From CAZWSC01 sp964636385 (GTDB lineage Bacteria > Eisenbacteria > RBG-16-71-46 > CAIMUX01): a DNA stretch of 64,000 nucleotides. The position numbers and the translations under genes were made by a program. Each line of letters starts with the position of its first letter. Position 1 is the first letter of the stretch. Below the pieces are notes generated by a model that saw nothing but the letters and a program-made list of their open reading frames with translations, searched no databases and was not told where the DNA came from. Of this stretch, positions 46,350-55,029 are shown piece by piece. Location: NCBI GenBank assembly GCA_964636385.1, contig CAZWSC010000010.1, forward strand, positions 1-64,000. Reading direction: 5' to 3'.

Positions 46350-47579
46350 CTAGAACGCCCGGCCGAACCGCCCGTACGTGACCCCGACGTGGAAGCGCAG
46401 GAAGGTTTCCTGCAGGCCGACATCGTCCCGGTTCCCGGTTCTACCGTACTCCACGCCCACGTCCAGGTAACCGCGGTCAACCTGTACAGGCACGCCCAGC
46501 CCGAGGGTGGCTGCCCACTCGCTCACGCCGGTTCCGTCCCTCTGCAGAACCGGCAGATCGCCGTGCGAGAACCCCGCCCGCCAGAGGGCGCGCCTGAGCG
46601 CCGGGTACTGCCTCGGGGTATCGTGGGGGGGGTGGAGGACATAGCCGATGCCGAGCCGTCTGGCGTCCTGAAGAAGGAATCCTTCCGCATCGCCTCCGCC
46701 TGATGCGCCCTTCAGGCTGAACTCCGAATCGGTCCACGGAACCGCGTTCCAGTCGAGGGCGACGCGATGCCGTCCGCCGATCGTGTAGGAGATGCCAAAT
46801 CCGTATCCTTCCGGAAGCCGCAGGGCGGCGCGCCTCTCCCAGTCCAGGCCGGTGGTGCTGGTCAGCTTCGCATCGAGGTCGAGATCCATCGCTCCGTGGT
46901 ACACCCCGCCCAGCGCCAGGCCGGGAAACGGGCGGGCCTGGAATCCCGCACTCCACGAGAACCCGTTCTTCATGCGGGTTCGTACGGTGGTGCGGGTGCC
47001 GAGATACCCCGGCGAGTCGTACACATCCTCGCTGATGTCCCGAAGCGTTCCCTGCGCATGGCCGATCCGAAGACCCAGGGATCCCAGGTCACCGGGGAGG
47101 CGGCAGGCAACAGAACCGGACAGTTCGCCGAGTCCGCCCGATCCCCGCAGCGTCCTGGTGAAGGAGGCATCCTCCCAGCCGGCGTTCCGCTTCATCTTCA
47201 CGAAGTACCTCGCGTCCGTGAGGTCCCGGTAACCTGCGCTCCAGGACAGGGGGCCGGGACCGGGCAGCACGACAGCCAGGCTGTAGAGGCGGGTCCTGCT
47301 GCGCCGCCAGGAGCGTTCCGACTCCGAAGTGCTTATCCAGCGGGTGTGGTGTGCAAGGCTCTGGCCGACCTGCGGCCTTTCGGCCCATGCAAGTCCCGCA
47401 GGGTTGACGAAGCTCATCTGGTGCGAATCCACAACCCCGATGGCGGTACCCCCCGCCATCCGGGAGGCGCTGTCGTAGCCCTCCTGCGGGCGGCCGATCC
47501 ACTCCATCCCCCAGAGCGACTCGCCGTGTGAAAGCCCGGGCACGGCCAGCAGAATCGACAGGAGCAGGATCCTGCGCAT
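46350..47579 (-). CDS. Predicted outer-membrane beta-barrel protein
   Basis: A 409-residue exported protein: signal peptide (LLLSILLAVPGLSHG), FadL/PorV-like start (GTAIGVVDSHQMSFVNPAGLAWA) and many alternating amphipathic strands, ending in GRFGRAF with a terminal Phe. Role may be transport or secretion; no specific family is assigned. The ATG at 47579 overlaps the stop of the upstream lipoprotein gene by one base (TGATG) and has GGAGG in that gene's end, so the two are coupled. It converges on gatD with 6 bases between stops. Confidence 0.75.
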   Translation of the reverse strand: MRRILLLSILLAVPGLSHGESLWGMEWIGRPQEGYDSASRMAGGTAIGVVDSHQMSFVNPAGLAWAERPQVGQSLAHHTRWISTSESERSWRRSRTRLYSLAVVLPGPGPLSWSAGYRDLTDARYFVKMKRNAGWEDASFTRTLRGSGGLGELSGSVACRLPGDLGSLGLRIGHAQGTLRDISEDVYDSPGYLGTRTTVRTRMKNGFSWSAGFQARPFPGLALGGVYHGAMDLDLDAKLTSTTGLDWERRAALRLPEGYGFGISYTIGGRHRVALDWNAVPWTDSEFSLKGASGGGDAEGFLLQDARRLGIGYVLHPPHDTPRQYPALRRALWRAGFSHGDLPVLQRDGTGVSEWAATLGLGVPVQVDRGYLDVGVEYGRTGNRDDVGLQETFLRFHVGVTYGRFGRAF

Positions 47580-48955
47580 CACTCTGCACCTCCCTTCGCC
47601 CACCGTGGATCCGGAGGCATTGTGTAAAGCAGGCGGAGCTGGGGTCGTTTCGCCTCCTCGGAGCTGCCGGAGTGAATCGCGATCGACCTCCTAGAGGAGA
47701 CTTCGCCGATCGCCCTTACGAGAAGCCCATGATTCGCCCCGCCGTCGAACCAGCGCTGCACAAGGTCGCCGATGTCCAGCGACAGGCTCCAGCCGATCGA
47801 ATCCAGCTCCGCGGCAACCACGGCCCGGTCGTAGAATGCCCCCACCGTTATCTCGAGTGATCCGTCATCTCCCGACTCGTCCCACTCCCCGTCCACGTGG
47901 TACACACCTGCGCTGATTCCCTCCGGCACCTCGGGTGAATCCAGGTAGAGCCGCAGAAGCGCGCGGTTGACGGTGATCCCTCTCGGATCCTCGCCGGTCT
48001 CCAGGCGCACTGAATCAGGCAGTGTGAGCAGGGAGTCGGGGAAGTCGAACTTCAGCAGGGCACGTGTCGGCAGCCACTCGCTGATCCTGACGAGTTCCCC
48101 ATCCGGAGGAAGGGGATCGCGCCTGTCCAGGTAGACAAACGCATCCTTCACCGGAGAGACGATCTTCAGTATCGAATCGCCCGACATGACCTCGAGGGGA
48201 GGATTCGCTATCCTCACGCCTGTCTGGTCGGTCAGCACGGCCTTTCTGGAAAGGACCTCCAGCACTCCGTCCGAAGAACCCTCGCTCAGGAGGAGCGCGA
48301 TACCGCGGTTGCTGTCGGGATCCCGGACCCAGCGGCGGATCGTGGCGCCCGGTATCTCGACCACCCGCTCCACCAGGAAGGAATCCTCCCTCACCGGGAC
48401 TGGTTGGGGATAGGTGAAGAACGGCTCATCCGCGAACGCCGGCCGTTTCTCCCAGAGCAGGGCGGTCTCCGACCAGGATGTGTCCGAGATCACCTCGTGG
48501 GCGGAGACTCTGATCGCATCCCCCTGCCCCCCGTGCATGCGCAGTCCCAGCCTGGCGCTCGTCACGGTCGAAGTGTCCGGAAAGTCACCGAACTGGAGAT
48601 ACGCTATCGCCTCCAGGGTGTCGCTCCGGGCAATGCGCAGGACGGGCGCGAAGCCCGATGACAGCTCCGCGCGGATCGGGCGGTCCATCACCGGCTCAGC
48701 CACGAAGAGGGTTTCGGGCATGGCGAGAAGGCCATCCCTCTGGCTGCCCGGATTGAAGAGCGGACTTTCCCCTTCGGAGCACCCGGTCGCGAGCACCGCC
48801 AGAAGCAGGAGGCCAATCCGGGGCAGGAATCCCGCCGGATGCGGGGATCCGGCCCGCCGCCGCGCGCCATATCGTACTCTGTCCCTCGCCGTGAGGAGCC
48901 GGCCCCGGGCGTTCCCAGAGGCGGATTCGGTCATCGCCGTGCTTGATTGCCTCAA
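47579..48955 (-). CDS. Lipoprotein with DNRLRE-like beta-sandwich domains
   Basis: A 458-residue protein with a lipoprotein signal (LLLLAVLATGC). Two copies of a DNRLRE/CBM96-like module are suggested: AIAYLQFGDFP, SARLGLRMHGGQGD, TSWSETALLWEKRPAF and later RALLKFDFPDSL, NRALLRLYLDS, LDIGDLVQRWFDGGANHGLLV. Such modules occur in surface proteins and may bind polysaccharide. The start is TTG at 48955, with GGGAGG 7 bases upstream; ATG codons in the same frame lack a good site. It is coupled to the following barrel gene, so the pair may form one envelope complex. Confidence 0.75.
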   Translation of the reverse strand: MRQSSTAMTESASGNARGRLLTARDRVRYGARRRAGSPHPAGFLPRIGLLLLAVLATGCSEGESPLFNPGSQRDGLLAMPETLFVAEPVMDRPIRAELSSGFAPVLRIARSDTLEAIAYLQFGDFPDTSTVTSARLGLRMHGGQGDAIRVSAHEVISDTSWSETALLWEKRPAFADEPFFTYPQPVPVREDSFLVERVVEIPGATIRRWVRDPDSNRGIALLLSEGSSDGVLEVLSRKAVLTDQTGVRIANPPLEVMSGDSILKIVSPVKDAFVYLDRRDPLPPDGELVRISEWLPTRALLKFDFPDSLLTLPDSVRLETGEDPRGITVNRALLRLYLDSPEVPEGISAGVYHVDGEWDESGDDGSLEITVGAFYDRAVVAAELDSIGWSLSLDIGDLVQRWFDGGANHGLLVRAIGEVSSRRSIAIHSGSSEEAKRPQLRLLYTMPPDPRWAKGGAE

Positions 48956-49125
48956 CTTGTTACCTCCCATGAGGGCAGATCGTATGAGAGCCAACGCTGC
49001 AGGTCAACGTGGAGGGTTGGACGAAATCCCGGTGCTGCTCAACGCGCACCTGCGTGCGCGAGAACCCCTGGACGCCACCCACCCCAATCGGGCCGACATG
49101 AGCCATCTGCACGCAAGGCGCCTTA

Positions 49126-49296
49126 TCACAGGAGTATCAGACCGCTGCGCAGGAACATGGCTGCTCCGCCGAGGGGCCTCTCCCCACACTCACCACAAGA
49201 CCAGCACACCGACACCTCACGTTCCCAGGCGCTTGCGACGATGGCACAGCCCTTGCGGCACACAAGGTCATCGTAGCCTCCGCAAGCGCGAGACAA
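49126..49296 (-). CDS. Possible small cysteine-rich protein (low confidence)
   Basis: A 56-codon frame, from TTG at 49296 to tandem stops (TGA TAA). It contains six cysteines in the pattern C-x8-C-x3-C, then CWSCGECGERPLGG, and ends in a hydrophobic segment (AAMFLRSGLILL). This looks like a zinc-ribbon followed by a membrane tail. The start has no well-placed ribosome site; a GGGGAG lies 14 bases upstream inside a hairpin loop. It may be chance. It lies between divergent genes with no partner. Confidence 0.25.
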   Translation of the reverse strand: MSRACGGYDDLVCRKGCAIVASAWEREVSVCWSCGECGERPLGGAAMFLRSGLILL

Positions 49297-49297
49297 G

Positions 49298-49330
49298 CCG
49301 GTGGCCGGCTTCTCCCCGGCCGGCCACCGG
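49298..49330. repeat. Perfect 12-bp inverted repeat
   Basis: CCGGTGGCCGGC (49298-49309) pairs with GCCGGCCACCGG (49319-49330) around a 9-base loop. Neither side has a T run, so it is not a standard terminator. On the minus strand the loop reads CGGGGAGAA, which resembles a ribosome site. Confidence 0.75.
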
Positions 49331-49412
49331 CGGAATCAAGGAAAGGAGCCTGATCACCCAGCAACGCACCGAGCACAGCGCATATCTCCGGGCTTCCCCC
49401 GACCCGGCCATG

Positions 49413-49449
49413 CGAGGCCTCCTGCCCCCGGGAGGCCTCGTCGCATTTT
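49413..49449 (+). terminator. Hairpin with weak T run upstream of the polysaccharide gene
   Basis: CGAGGCCTCC and GGAGGCCTCG form a perfect 10-bp stem, and TTTT follows after a 5-base gap. The T run overlaps the -35 box of the next promoter. It may insulate that promoter from plus-strand readthrough. Confidence 0.5.
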
Positions 49450-49476
49450 GACCCCCGGCTCCGACTGCCCTATGCT
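49448..49476 (+). promoter_or_regulatory. Probable promoter of the polysaccharide export gene
   Basis: TTGACC (49448-49453), a 17-base spacer and TATGCT (49471-49476). The start would fall near 49483, giving a leader of about 70 bases before the ATG at 49551. Confidence 0.65.
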
Positions 49477-49550
49477 CGCCCCGGCACCGCAGCATCCTCT
49501 GGGTTGCCGCGGAAGTGTCGGATTCACGGCAACACCCGGGAGATAGTCAG

Positions 49551-50936
49551 ATGCGCCACCGCGCCGGCAGCTCAGGAGAAGATGGCACTCGAGCGCAGAA
49601 CTGCGGCAATACGGCCGGTGCGTTCAGGAGGCGCTGGATCGTACCCGGCCTGGTTGTCCATCGCGTGGGGCGTTTGGGACTCCCGCTTCTCATGACCTGC
49701 ATCATCATGCATACGCTTGCGGATCCCGGCCGCGGGTCATACATGCTTCCAGAGGGTCTGCGCCGCCTGCAGAGCGAACTGGGTCAGCCTTACGGAACTG
49801 ATGAGCTCGCGACCGATGCAGTGGCGGTTCCACTGGAGCGGCCGGTTGATCCCGACACCTACAGCCTCATCCCCGGAGACAGGCTGCACGTGGGCATATG
49901 GGGAGATCCCGCACGCACGCACCGGATCCGTGTGTCACCCGAGGGGGACCTGCTGATCCCCGATGTCGGCCCCGTGCGCGTGGTGGCTATGACGCTGAGA
50001 GAAGCCGAATCGGCCGTCACTTCAGCACTCCGTCCCTTCTACAGCACCGAAGCAGTTACAGTCCGGATCATCGAACTCGGGCTCTACAGGATCGCTGTGA
50101 CGGGCATGGTCGCCTCTCCCGGAATGGTGGAGCTCACATCCATGGACAGGCTCACCGACGCCCTGGAGGCAGCAGGCGGGCTGCTGGCCGGCGCGAGCCT
50201 CAGACGCGTCACGCTTCTCGATCAGGGCGCGCCCGCGGGCGAAGCCGGAGAGGTCGATCTTCTCGGGTGGTTCCTGGACGGAGATCAGGGTTCGAACCCT
50301 GTCCTGGTACCCGGGCTTGCCGTGGATGTCCCTGTCCGAAGCGATGCCGTGCGGGTGAGGGGCCCTGTGAACATGCGTATCTTCGAGAAGGAGGCCAGAC
50401 CCAGGCCCGACCCGATCCCCAACAGGCCGCCCGAAGAGCCGGAGAGCATCATCGAGTGGAAGCAGGGTGACACGGTGGGGAGGATCCTGGCCTGGCATGG
50501 AGGGCTTTCCGAGGCGGCGACCGGCCGCGCAACGCTCCTGCGCAGCGGGTCGCAGCGGATCGATCTCGACCTTACGAACCGGGAATCGATGCGGACTCTG
50601 ATGCAGCCCGGAGACCTGCTGGAGATCGAGTACGGCAACCGCTGGATCTACGTCGTCGGCTCGGTCAGATTCCCGGGGCGGTTCCCGTATCTTCCCGGGC
50701 GGACCGCACTGGACTACGTCGCGATGGCCGGCGGGGCGACCGAACTGGGCCGTGCGACCGGATGGAAGCTTATACACCCTGACGGCAGGCAGACCGGCCT
50801 GGCCCTCGACACGGTCATGGATCCCGGCTCCACGATCCGGGTGCCGGAGAGGCGAACCTACACGCTCGCATCCCTGCTGTCGCCTCTGAGCACAGCGACA
50901 GCCCTGGTGATATCGGTCATTGCCCTGACGCGGTGA
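49551..50936 (+). CDS. Polysaccharide export protein (Wza-like, SLBB domains)
   Basis: A 461-residue protein of the outer-membrane polysaccharide export family. A long N-region and hydrophobic signal (GLPLLMTCIIMHTLA) lead to a Poly_export domain (about 105-190): YSLIPGDRLHVGIWGDP, HRIRVSPEGDLLIPDVGPVRV, MTLREAESAVTSAL. SLBB-type folds follow (IAVTGMVASPGMVEL; IYVVGSVRFPGRFPYLPGRTALDYVAMAGGAT). A C-terminal hydrophobic segment ends it. It works with the chain-length and ligase genes encoded opposite. GGGAG precedes the ATG at 49551. A GTG at 49515 is an alternative start. The 3' end overlaps the converging glycosyltransferase gene by 20 bases. Confidence 0.85.
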   Translation: MRHRAGSSGEDGTRAQNCGNTAGAFRRRWIVPGLVVHRVGRLGLPLLMTCIIMHTLADPGRGSYMLPEGLRRLQSELGQPYGTDELATDAVAVPLERPVDPDTYSLIPGDRLHVGIWGDPARTHRIRVSPEGDLLIPDVGPVRVVAMTLREAESAVTSALRPFYSTEAVTVRIIELGLYRIAVTGMVASPGMVELTSMDRLTDALEAAGGLLAGASLRRVTLLDQGAPAGEAGEVDLLGWFLDGDQGSNPVLVPGLAVDVPVRSDAVRVRGPVNMRIFEKEARPRPDPIPNRPPEEPESIIEWKQGDTVGRILAWHGGLSEAATGRATLLRSGSQRIDLDLTNRESMRTLMQPGDLLEIEYGNRWIYVVGSVRFPGRFPYLPGRTALDYVAMAGGATELGRATGWKLIHPDGRQTGLALDTVMDPGSTIRVPERRTYTLASLLSPLSTATALVISVIALTR

Positions 50937-52182
50937 TGGCCTCCAGCAGTTCGACCCAGGCGGCTGCGCAGTGATCCCATGTGCGCGCACCGGCAATGTA
51001 CCTGTGGCCGGGTCCTTCGCCCTCGCGCCATGGCCAGTCGCGCAGAGGCCTGCCTGAGCTCTCCCATCGCCTGCTCCACCGCTGGATTCCCTCCGCCCAC
51101 GCCCCCGCGCCGCCGTCCGGGGGGATCCGCTCCCCGGCGCCCAGGCGTTCGACCAGGTCCAGGCCGCGCGCGGCCGTAACGATGATCGGGCGGTCACAGG
51201 CGAGTCCCTGCAGGAGCTTCAGGGCCTCGCTCTCCCCTCCCAGCGCCTCGTACAACGGGGCTCGATAGGGAACGATGGCGGCCTGCGCCGCCTGAACCAT
51301 GCGTGCCGCATCCTCCTCCGGCAGGCCACCGAAAAACTGCACCCGGCCTGCCAGGCCGAGTCTGCCGGTGAGGTTATACAGCGCAGTCCGCTCGGGTCCG
51401 TCCCCGGCTATCAGGAGGCGCAGCGGCAAACCGGGCAGGAGCGCGAGTGCCCGGATGACCGCCCCCAGATCCTGCACGCGGTTAAGGTTCCCGGCGAAGG
51501 CGAGCACGAACTCGGTGTCATCGGCGCCAAGCCCGCGGCGGATCTCCGGAATCTCCGCCCCCAGGACGGGGGGGATCCAGGCTCCGTTCGGGATCACGTG
51601 AACACGGCGCGGATCGAGGCCATGCAGCGTGATGAGGGATGACGCCAGCGGGGATGTCACCGCAACGACTGCATCCGCGCGGCGGAGCGCCGACCCCTCC
51701 ACGAAGCGCGCACCCTTCGCGCGAAGCCCGCCGGCATTCCCGGGGCCACCTGCCTGCCCCGCCGTCAGGTCGCCATGGGATGCGTGTATCTCGAGCACCA
51801 GCGGCGCGGGTCTGCGGCACCCTCTCCCGGCGCCGGGGCCTGCACAACCACCGGGTTGCGATCGCGGCAGGAGAAGCGGGGAGAAGCAGAAGAGCTCCTG
51901 GCGGATCAGGCGGACATCGGGCTCGAAGCTGACCGCATCGGCCCGCGCCTTCCGGGAGAGACGAAGCTCCCGGGTCACGTGGCGCAGCCGGGGCACGGGG
52001 ATCCCGCTCACGTGGGCCCAGCCGCCCGACGGGCCGCTCCACCCGATCCCGGCCGATGGACGCGTAGAGAGGAGGCGCACTGTCTGCCCCCGCGACTCCA
52101 GCCCCTGTGCGAGGCGGCGCACATGCACGGCGTTACCCTGCGGGAGCGACAGGTCCACTCCTGCCTGGTACAGGATCTTCAA
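50917..52182 (-). CDS. Glycosyltransferase family 4 (GT-B fold)
   Basis: A 421-residue cytoplasmic sugar transferase. The N-terminal Rossmann part starts KILYQAGVDLSLPQGNAVHVRRLAQGL. The C-terminal half has HVIPNGAWIPP, LAFAGNLNRVQDLGAVIRAL, LLIAGDGPE, VQFFGGLPEEDAARM and a Glu-rich donor site (GGESEALKLLQGLACDRPII). It probably adds a sugar to the exopolysaccharide unit. The start is TTG at 52182, overlapping the stop of the upstream ligase gene (TTGA). No ATG start fits as well. Confidence 0.85.
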   Translation of the reverse strand: MKILYQAGVDLSLPQGNAVHVRRLAQGLESRGQTVRLLSTRPSAGIGWSGPSGGWAHVSGIPVPRLRHVTRELRLSRKARADAVSFEPDVRLIRQELFCFSPLLLPRSQPGGCAGPGAGRGCRRPAPLVLEIHASHGDLTAGQAGGPGNAGGLRAKGARFVEGSALRRADAVVAVTSPLASSLITLHGLDPRRVHVIPNGAWIPPVLGAEIPEIRRGLGADDTEFVLAFAGNLNRVQDLGAVIRALALLPGLPLRLLIAGDGPERTALYNLTGRLGLAGRVQFFGGLPEEDAARMVQAAQAAIVPYRAPLYEALGGESEALKLLQGLACDRPIIVTAARGLDLVERLGAGERIPPDGGAGAWAEGIQRWSRRWESSGRPLRDWPWREGEGPGHRYIAGARTWDHCAAAWVELLEAITASGQ

Positions 52183-53567
52183 CGCCTGCCCCGCGGCGCC
52201 CAGGCCACGAGCGCTCCGGCCCAGAGCCAGATCCACTGGTTCACGAAGATATCACCGCTGAACTGCGCGTTGACCATGTGGAAGACGAACTGCGCCGCAA
52301 CCAGGCGCAGGAGTATCCGTTCCACCAGCGATCCCCGCCCCGCCTGGAGCCTCCTCCATCCGTTCCAGCGGCCGAACAGGACTGCGAGGAAGGCCAGCCA
52401 GATCACGAGCCCGGGCAGGCCGTTCTCAAGGTAGAGCTCGAGGAAGATGTTGTGCGGGTAGAACCGCTGGTCACCGATGCTGAAGAGCTGGCTGAAGCCG
52501 CCCGTGCCCAGCCCCCACAGCCCGCTCTGCCGGAATGCATCGAGAGCCATGTCGAGAATGCGTGAGCGTACAAGGTTGGACATGGCGCGGCCTTCTACCA
52601 GGCGCTCGGAGGCGAATGCCAGCAGCAGGACCGGTGCTGCGATCATCAGCAGGACGGCGAGCCTGCGGATGATCGGACTCCGTCTGCGCCCCGCCATCTC
52701 CTGCTCCACTGTTCCGCCACCCAGGGCAAACCAGACCATCAGCGCGGCCGCGAGCGCCAAAAGCGGCCCGCGGGATCCGGTGGCATAGGCGACCCATCCC
52801 ATGAGCCCGATCACAGGCACCGCAGGGATCCACCGGATGCGGCCCATCGCCTGCAGCGCCAGGATCAGCAGGATCCCCATCCCCATGTGCCGCGCCAGCC
52901 ATATCGTGGTTATCCCGAGCGCGGACAGCCGCACCGGAAACGGATCGAACCTGACGAACCAGTTGACCCCTGCCGCAGACGCGATCAGCACCTGCCAGAA
53001 CGTCAGCGGGATCAGGAAGGAGAGCGCGGCCTTCTCCAGGGTCTCCCCTTGATCTCCGCTGCTGGCAGGCTTCAGGATCCACGCCGCGCCGAATAGCAGG
53101 AGCAGGTTGACGAGCAGGTAGAACTGCAGCTTCATGAAGCCGTACGCGGGAGACTGCGTGTACATGAGTCCCGCTGCCAGGACGACGCCCAGCAGAGCGC
53201 CCAGACAGATCACGGGATCGCCGATGACCGATCTCCCCCGCCGGCTCAGCGTACCCCACAGCGATCCCCAGAACTGGCCTGCGAGAACGAGCACGATCAT
53301 CACCCAGCCCAGGTGCCACACCGGCTTCTCGGAACCGAGCGCATGGCTCACCCGGTCTAGAAGGGGCAGCCCGGCAGCGGAGAAGGCTATCGCGGCCCGG
53401 GGGCGGGACAGCAGCAGAGCCAGGCCGACAGCAGCGAGAAGCCCCGCTGTTATCGAGGCCGCGTGGGTCAGTGTGGCCAGCACGACCAGGTCTACGACCA
53501 GGATCGGAATCCAGAAGAGGCGCGCCGGCAGCCTGACCGCGGTAGTGCTGGCTGTGGCCTGGTCCAT
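52179..53567 (-). CDS. O-antigen ligase/polymerase-like membrane protein (Wzy_C)
   Basis: A 462-residue polytopic membrane protein with about ten to twelve hydrophobic segments. The Wzy_C region shows GSRGPLLALAAALMVW, then DAFRQSGLWGLGTGGFSQLF and FYPHNIFLELYLENGLPGLVIWLAFL, with the conserved Arg and the HN(I/L)xLE motif of WaaL/Wzy-type proteins. It polymerises repeat units or ligates them to a carrier. The ATG at 53567 is 13 bases after the Wzz stop. It is second in the operon wzz-like, wzy-like, glycosyltransferase. Confidence 0.87.
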   Translation of the reverse strand: MDQATASTTAVRLPARLFWIPILVVDLVVLATLTHAASITAGLLAAVGLALLLSRPRAAIAFSAAGLPLLDRVSHALGSEKPVWHLGWVMIVLVLAGQFWGSLWGTLSRRGRSVIGDPVICLGALLGVVLAAGLMYTQSPAYGFMKLQFYLLVNLLLLFGAAWILKPASSGDQGETLEKAALSFLIPLTFWQVLIASAAGVNWFVRFDPFPVRLSALGITTIWLARHMGMGILLILALQAMGRIRWIPAVPVIGLMGWVAYATGSRGPLLALAAALMVWFALGGGTVEQEMAGRRRSPIIRRLAVLLMIAAPVLLLAFASERLVEGRAMSNLVRSRILDMALDAFRQSGLWGLGTGGFSQLFSIGDQRFYPHNIFLELYLENGLPGLVIWLAFLAVLFGRWNGWRRLQAGRGSLVERILLRLVAAQFVFHMVNAQFSGDIFVNQWIWLWAGALVAWAPRGRR

Positions 53568-53580
53568 CCGCCTGAACCTG

Positions 53581-54789
53581 TCAGAGACGCCGCAGGACGA
53601 AGCCCAGGCCGAGCTCATCCGCGATCCGCGACACCGTGTGGAAGCGGTCGGGGGCCTCTCTCCTCATCCGGATCAGGTTCTCCAGAATCGCGGCGAGCAG
53701 CACGCTCAGCAGGAAGGCCGCAAGGGTCGCACTCACGCAGATGAGCCAGCGGATCGGCCTCGCCTTCAGCGTGGGCGGCGCCGCCTCGTCCAGGATCTGC
53801 ACTGTGGGCGTGTCCCGCATCTCCTGGATTCTGTACTGCTCATGCTGCTGGGTCAGGAACTCGAAGACGGCTTCCTGGATCTTCACCTCCCTGATAGCGC
53901 GCGCGTACTCCAGCGTGATGCCCGGGTAGTCGCGCAGCGGAAGATCGAGAGTGCCGGTTCTCGCCTCACGATCCGGACCGGTGGGCCGGTCGTCGGGCCC
54001 GAAATCGAGCGAGGCCATCCGTGCGGCCAATGCCGCCACCTCGCGCTCCAGCGAACGCAGGCCGGGGTGCTGAACGCCAAGCTGGTCCCGCAGCACGGAG
54101 AGCTCGACCTCCTTGAAGATCAGCTGAACCTGCACCTGGGCCGCGGCGTTGATGACGGCCCTCAGCTGGTCCTCGGGGGCAAGTACACCGCTCTCCTCCT
54201 GTATCCGGCGCAGCGTCTCCTCCGCCTCGGACAGCTCCCGGCGGTTCTCCCGGAGCCGCCTCTCGATGAACTCCCGCGCGACCCGGGCCGAGCTGGTCCT
54301 CTTCTCGCGATTCACCCGGTCGAGTTCGGTGACAAAGGTCCTTGCCATACCCGCGGCGCGCTCCGGCTCTTTGTCGAGGACGGTGACCGTGACGACTCCC
54401 TCGCGCCCGACGTTCACGTCGACCTTCCTGCGCAGTGCTTTGAGAGCCCGGTCCATGTCGTCGACCTTGTAAACCTCGAGAAGGCCGTGCTCCTCCACCA
54501 CCACTTCCCGCACCGACCTGCTGTTCAGGATCGCCGCGAAGAGGTCGGAGGGGGAGGCCAGCACGGGAAGGTGCGTCCTGTTGCCGCCCAGGGCCGCCAT
54601 GCTGATCATCGATGTCAGGCTGCCCAGGGTGGGTGATTCGTCCTCCGGAGGAAAGACGGAGCCGTGGGCCCTGTACCACTTCGGCAGCAGGAATGCCACC
54701 AGCAGCGCCGCCACTGCCACTATGACGGTGTTCCAGAAGATCATGCGCTTCCACTTGAGGAGCGCGAGGCACTGTTCCAGGAGGCTCAT
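53581..54789 (-). CDS. Chain-length determinant (Wzz/GumC-like)
   Basis: A 402-residue inner-membrane protein that sets polysaccharide length. The first membrane helix (MIFWNTVIVAVAALLVAFLLP, about 16-36) and the second near the end (WLICVSATLAAFLLSVLLA) flank a periplasmic coiled-coil domain. The Wzz motif PTVQILDEAAPP and the Pro-rich site before the second helix are typical. It lacks a tyrosine-kinase domain. No ribosome site precedes the ATG. A TGC-TATACT extended -10 lies 8 bases upstream, so the message may be leaderless. Confidence 0.88.
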   Translation of the reverse strand: MSLLEQCLALLKWKRMIFWNTVIVAVAALLVAFLLPKWYRAHGSVFPPEDESPTLGSLTSMISMAALGGNRTHLPVLASPSDLFAAILNSRSVREVVVEEHGLLEVYKVDDMDRALKALRRKVDVNVGREGVVTVTVLDKEPERAAGMARTFVTELDRVNREKRTSSARVAREFIERRLRENRRELSEAEETLRRIQEESGVLAPEDQLRAVINAAAQVQVQLIFKEVELSVLRDQLGVQHPGLRSLEREVAALAARMASLDFGPDDRPTGPDREARTGTLDLPLRDYPGITLEYARAIREVKIQEAVFEFLTQQHEQYRIQEMRDTPTVQILDEAAPPTLKARPIRWLICVSATLAAFLLSVLLAAILENLIRMRREAPDRFHTVSRIADELGLGFVLRRL

Positions 54790-54797
54790 GGCCCGGC

Positions 54798-54806
54798 AGT
54801 ATAGCA
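54798..54806 (-). promoter_or_regulatory. Extended -10 promoter of the wzz-like operon
   Basis: TGC-TATACT on the minus strand (TATACT at 54798-54803). Only 8 bases separate it from the ATG, so transcription should start at or next to the start codon. No good -35 box is present. Confidence 0.5.
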
Positions 54807-55029
54807 TCATCCCCCGACCCGGGATACGGCAGGTGCCGGGTGGGGCCACGCCGGCAGACCGCGGGTCCCTGCCCGGAATCCTGCCTCCCGGCCCCGAGTC
54901 CGCAGTGGAAACCTGCCCGGGTTTGTGCTATCACTCGCCATCTGGGGCTCTGGCCCCGGCCGGTCATGCCTGATCAGGGGCAGAGAGCCCCGGACGGCCG
55001 GGCTGCGCCGATGTCCCCGGGGAGGTCCG

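Larger units (their letters stand above)
48956..49550. other. Intergenic region with two strong hairpins
   Basis: About 595 bases between divergent genes. It holds a 12-bp perfect inverted repeat (49298-49330), a 10-bp hairpin (49413-49440) and a promoter for the polysaccharide gene. A short Cys-rich frame on the minus strand is listed separately. I checked it for RNase P, SRP and tmRNA signatures and saw none. Confidence 0.55.

Noticed and set aside
48956..49550. RNase P RNA, SRP RNA or tmRNA in the hairpin-rich gap
   Set aside because: The signature segments of these RNAs are absent on both strands.
53134..54636. A 500-codon open frame antisense to the wzz-like gene
   Set aside because: It is a shadow of real genes with no recognisable motif; the opposite strand encodes a clear Wzz protein.
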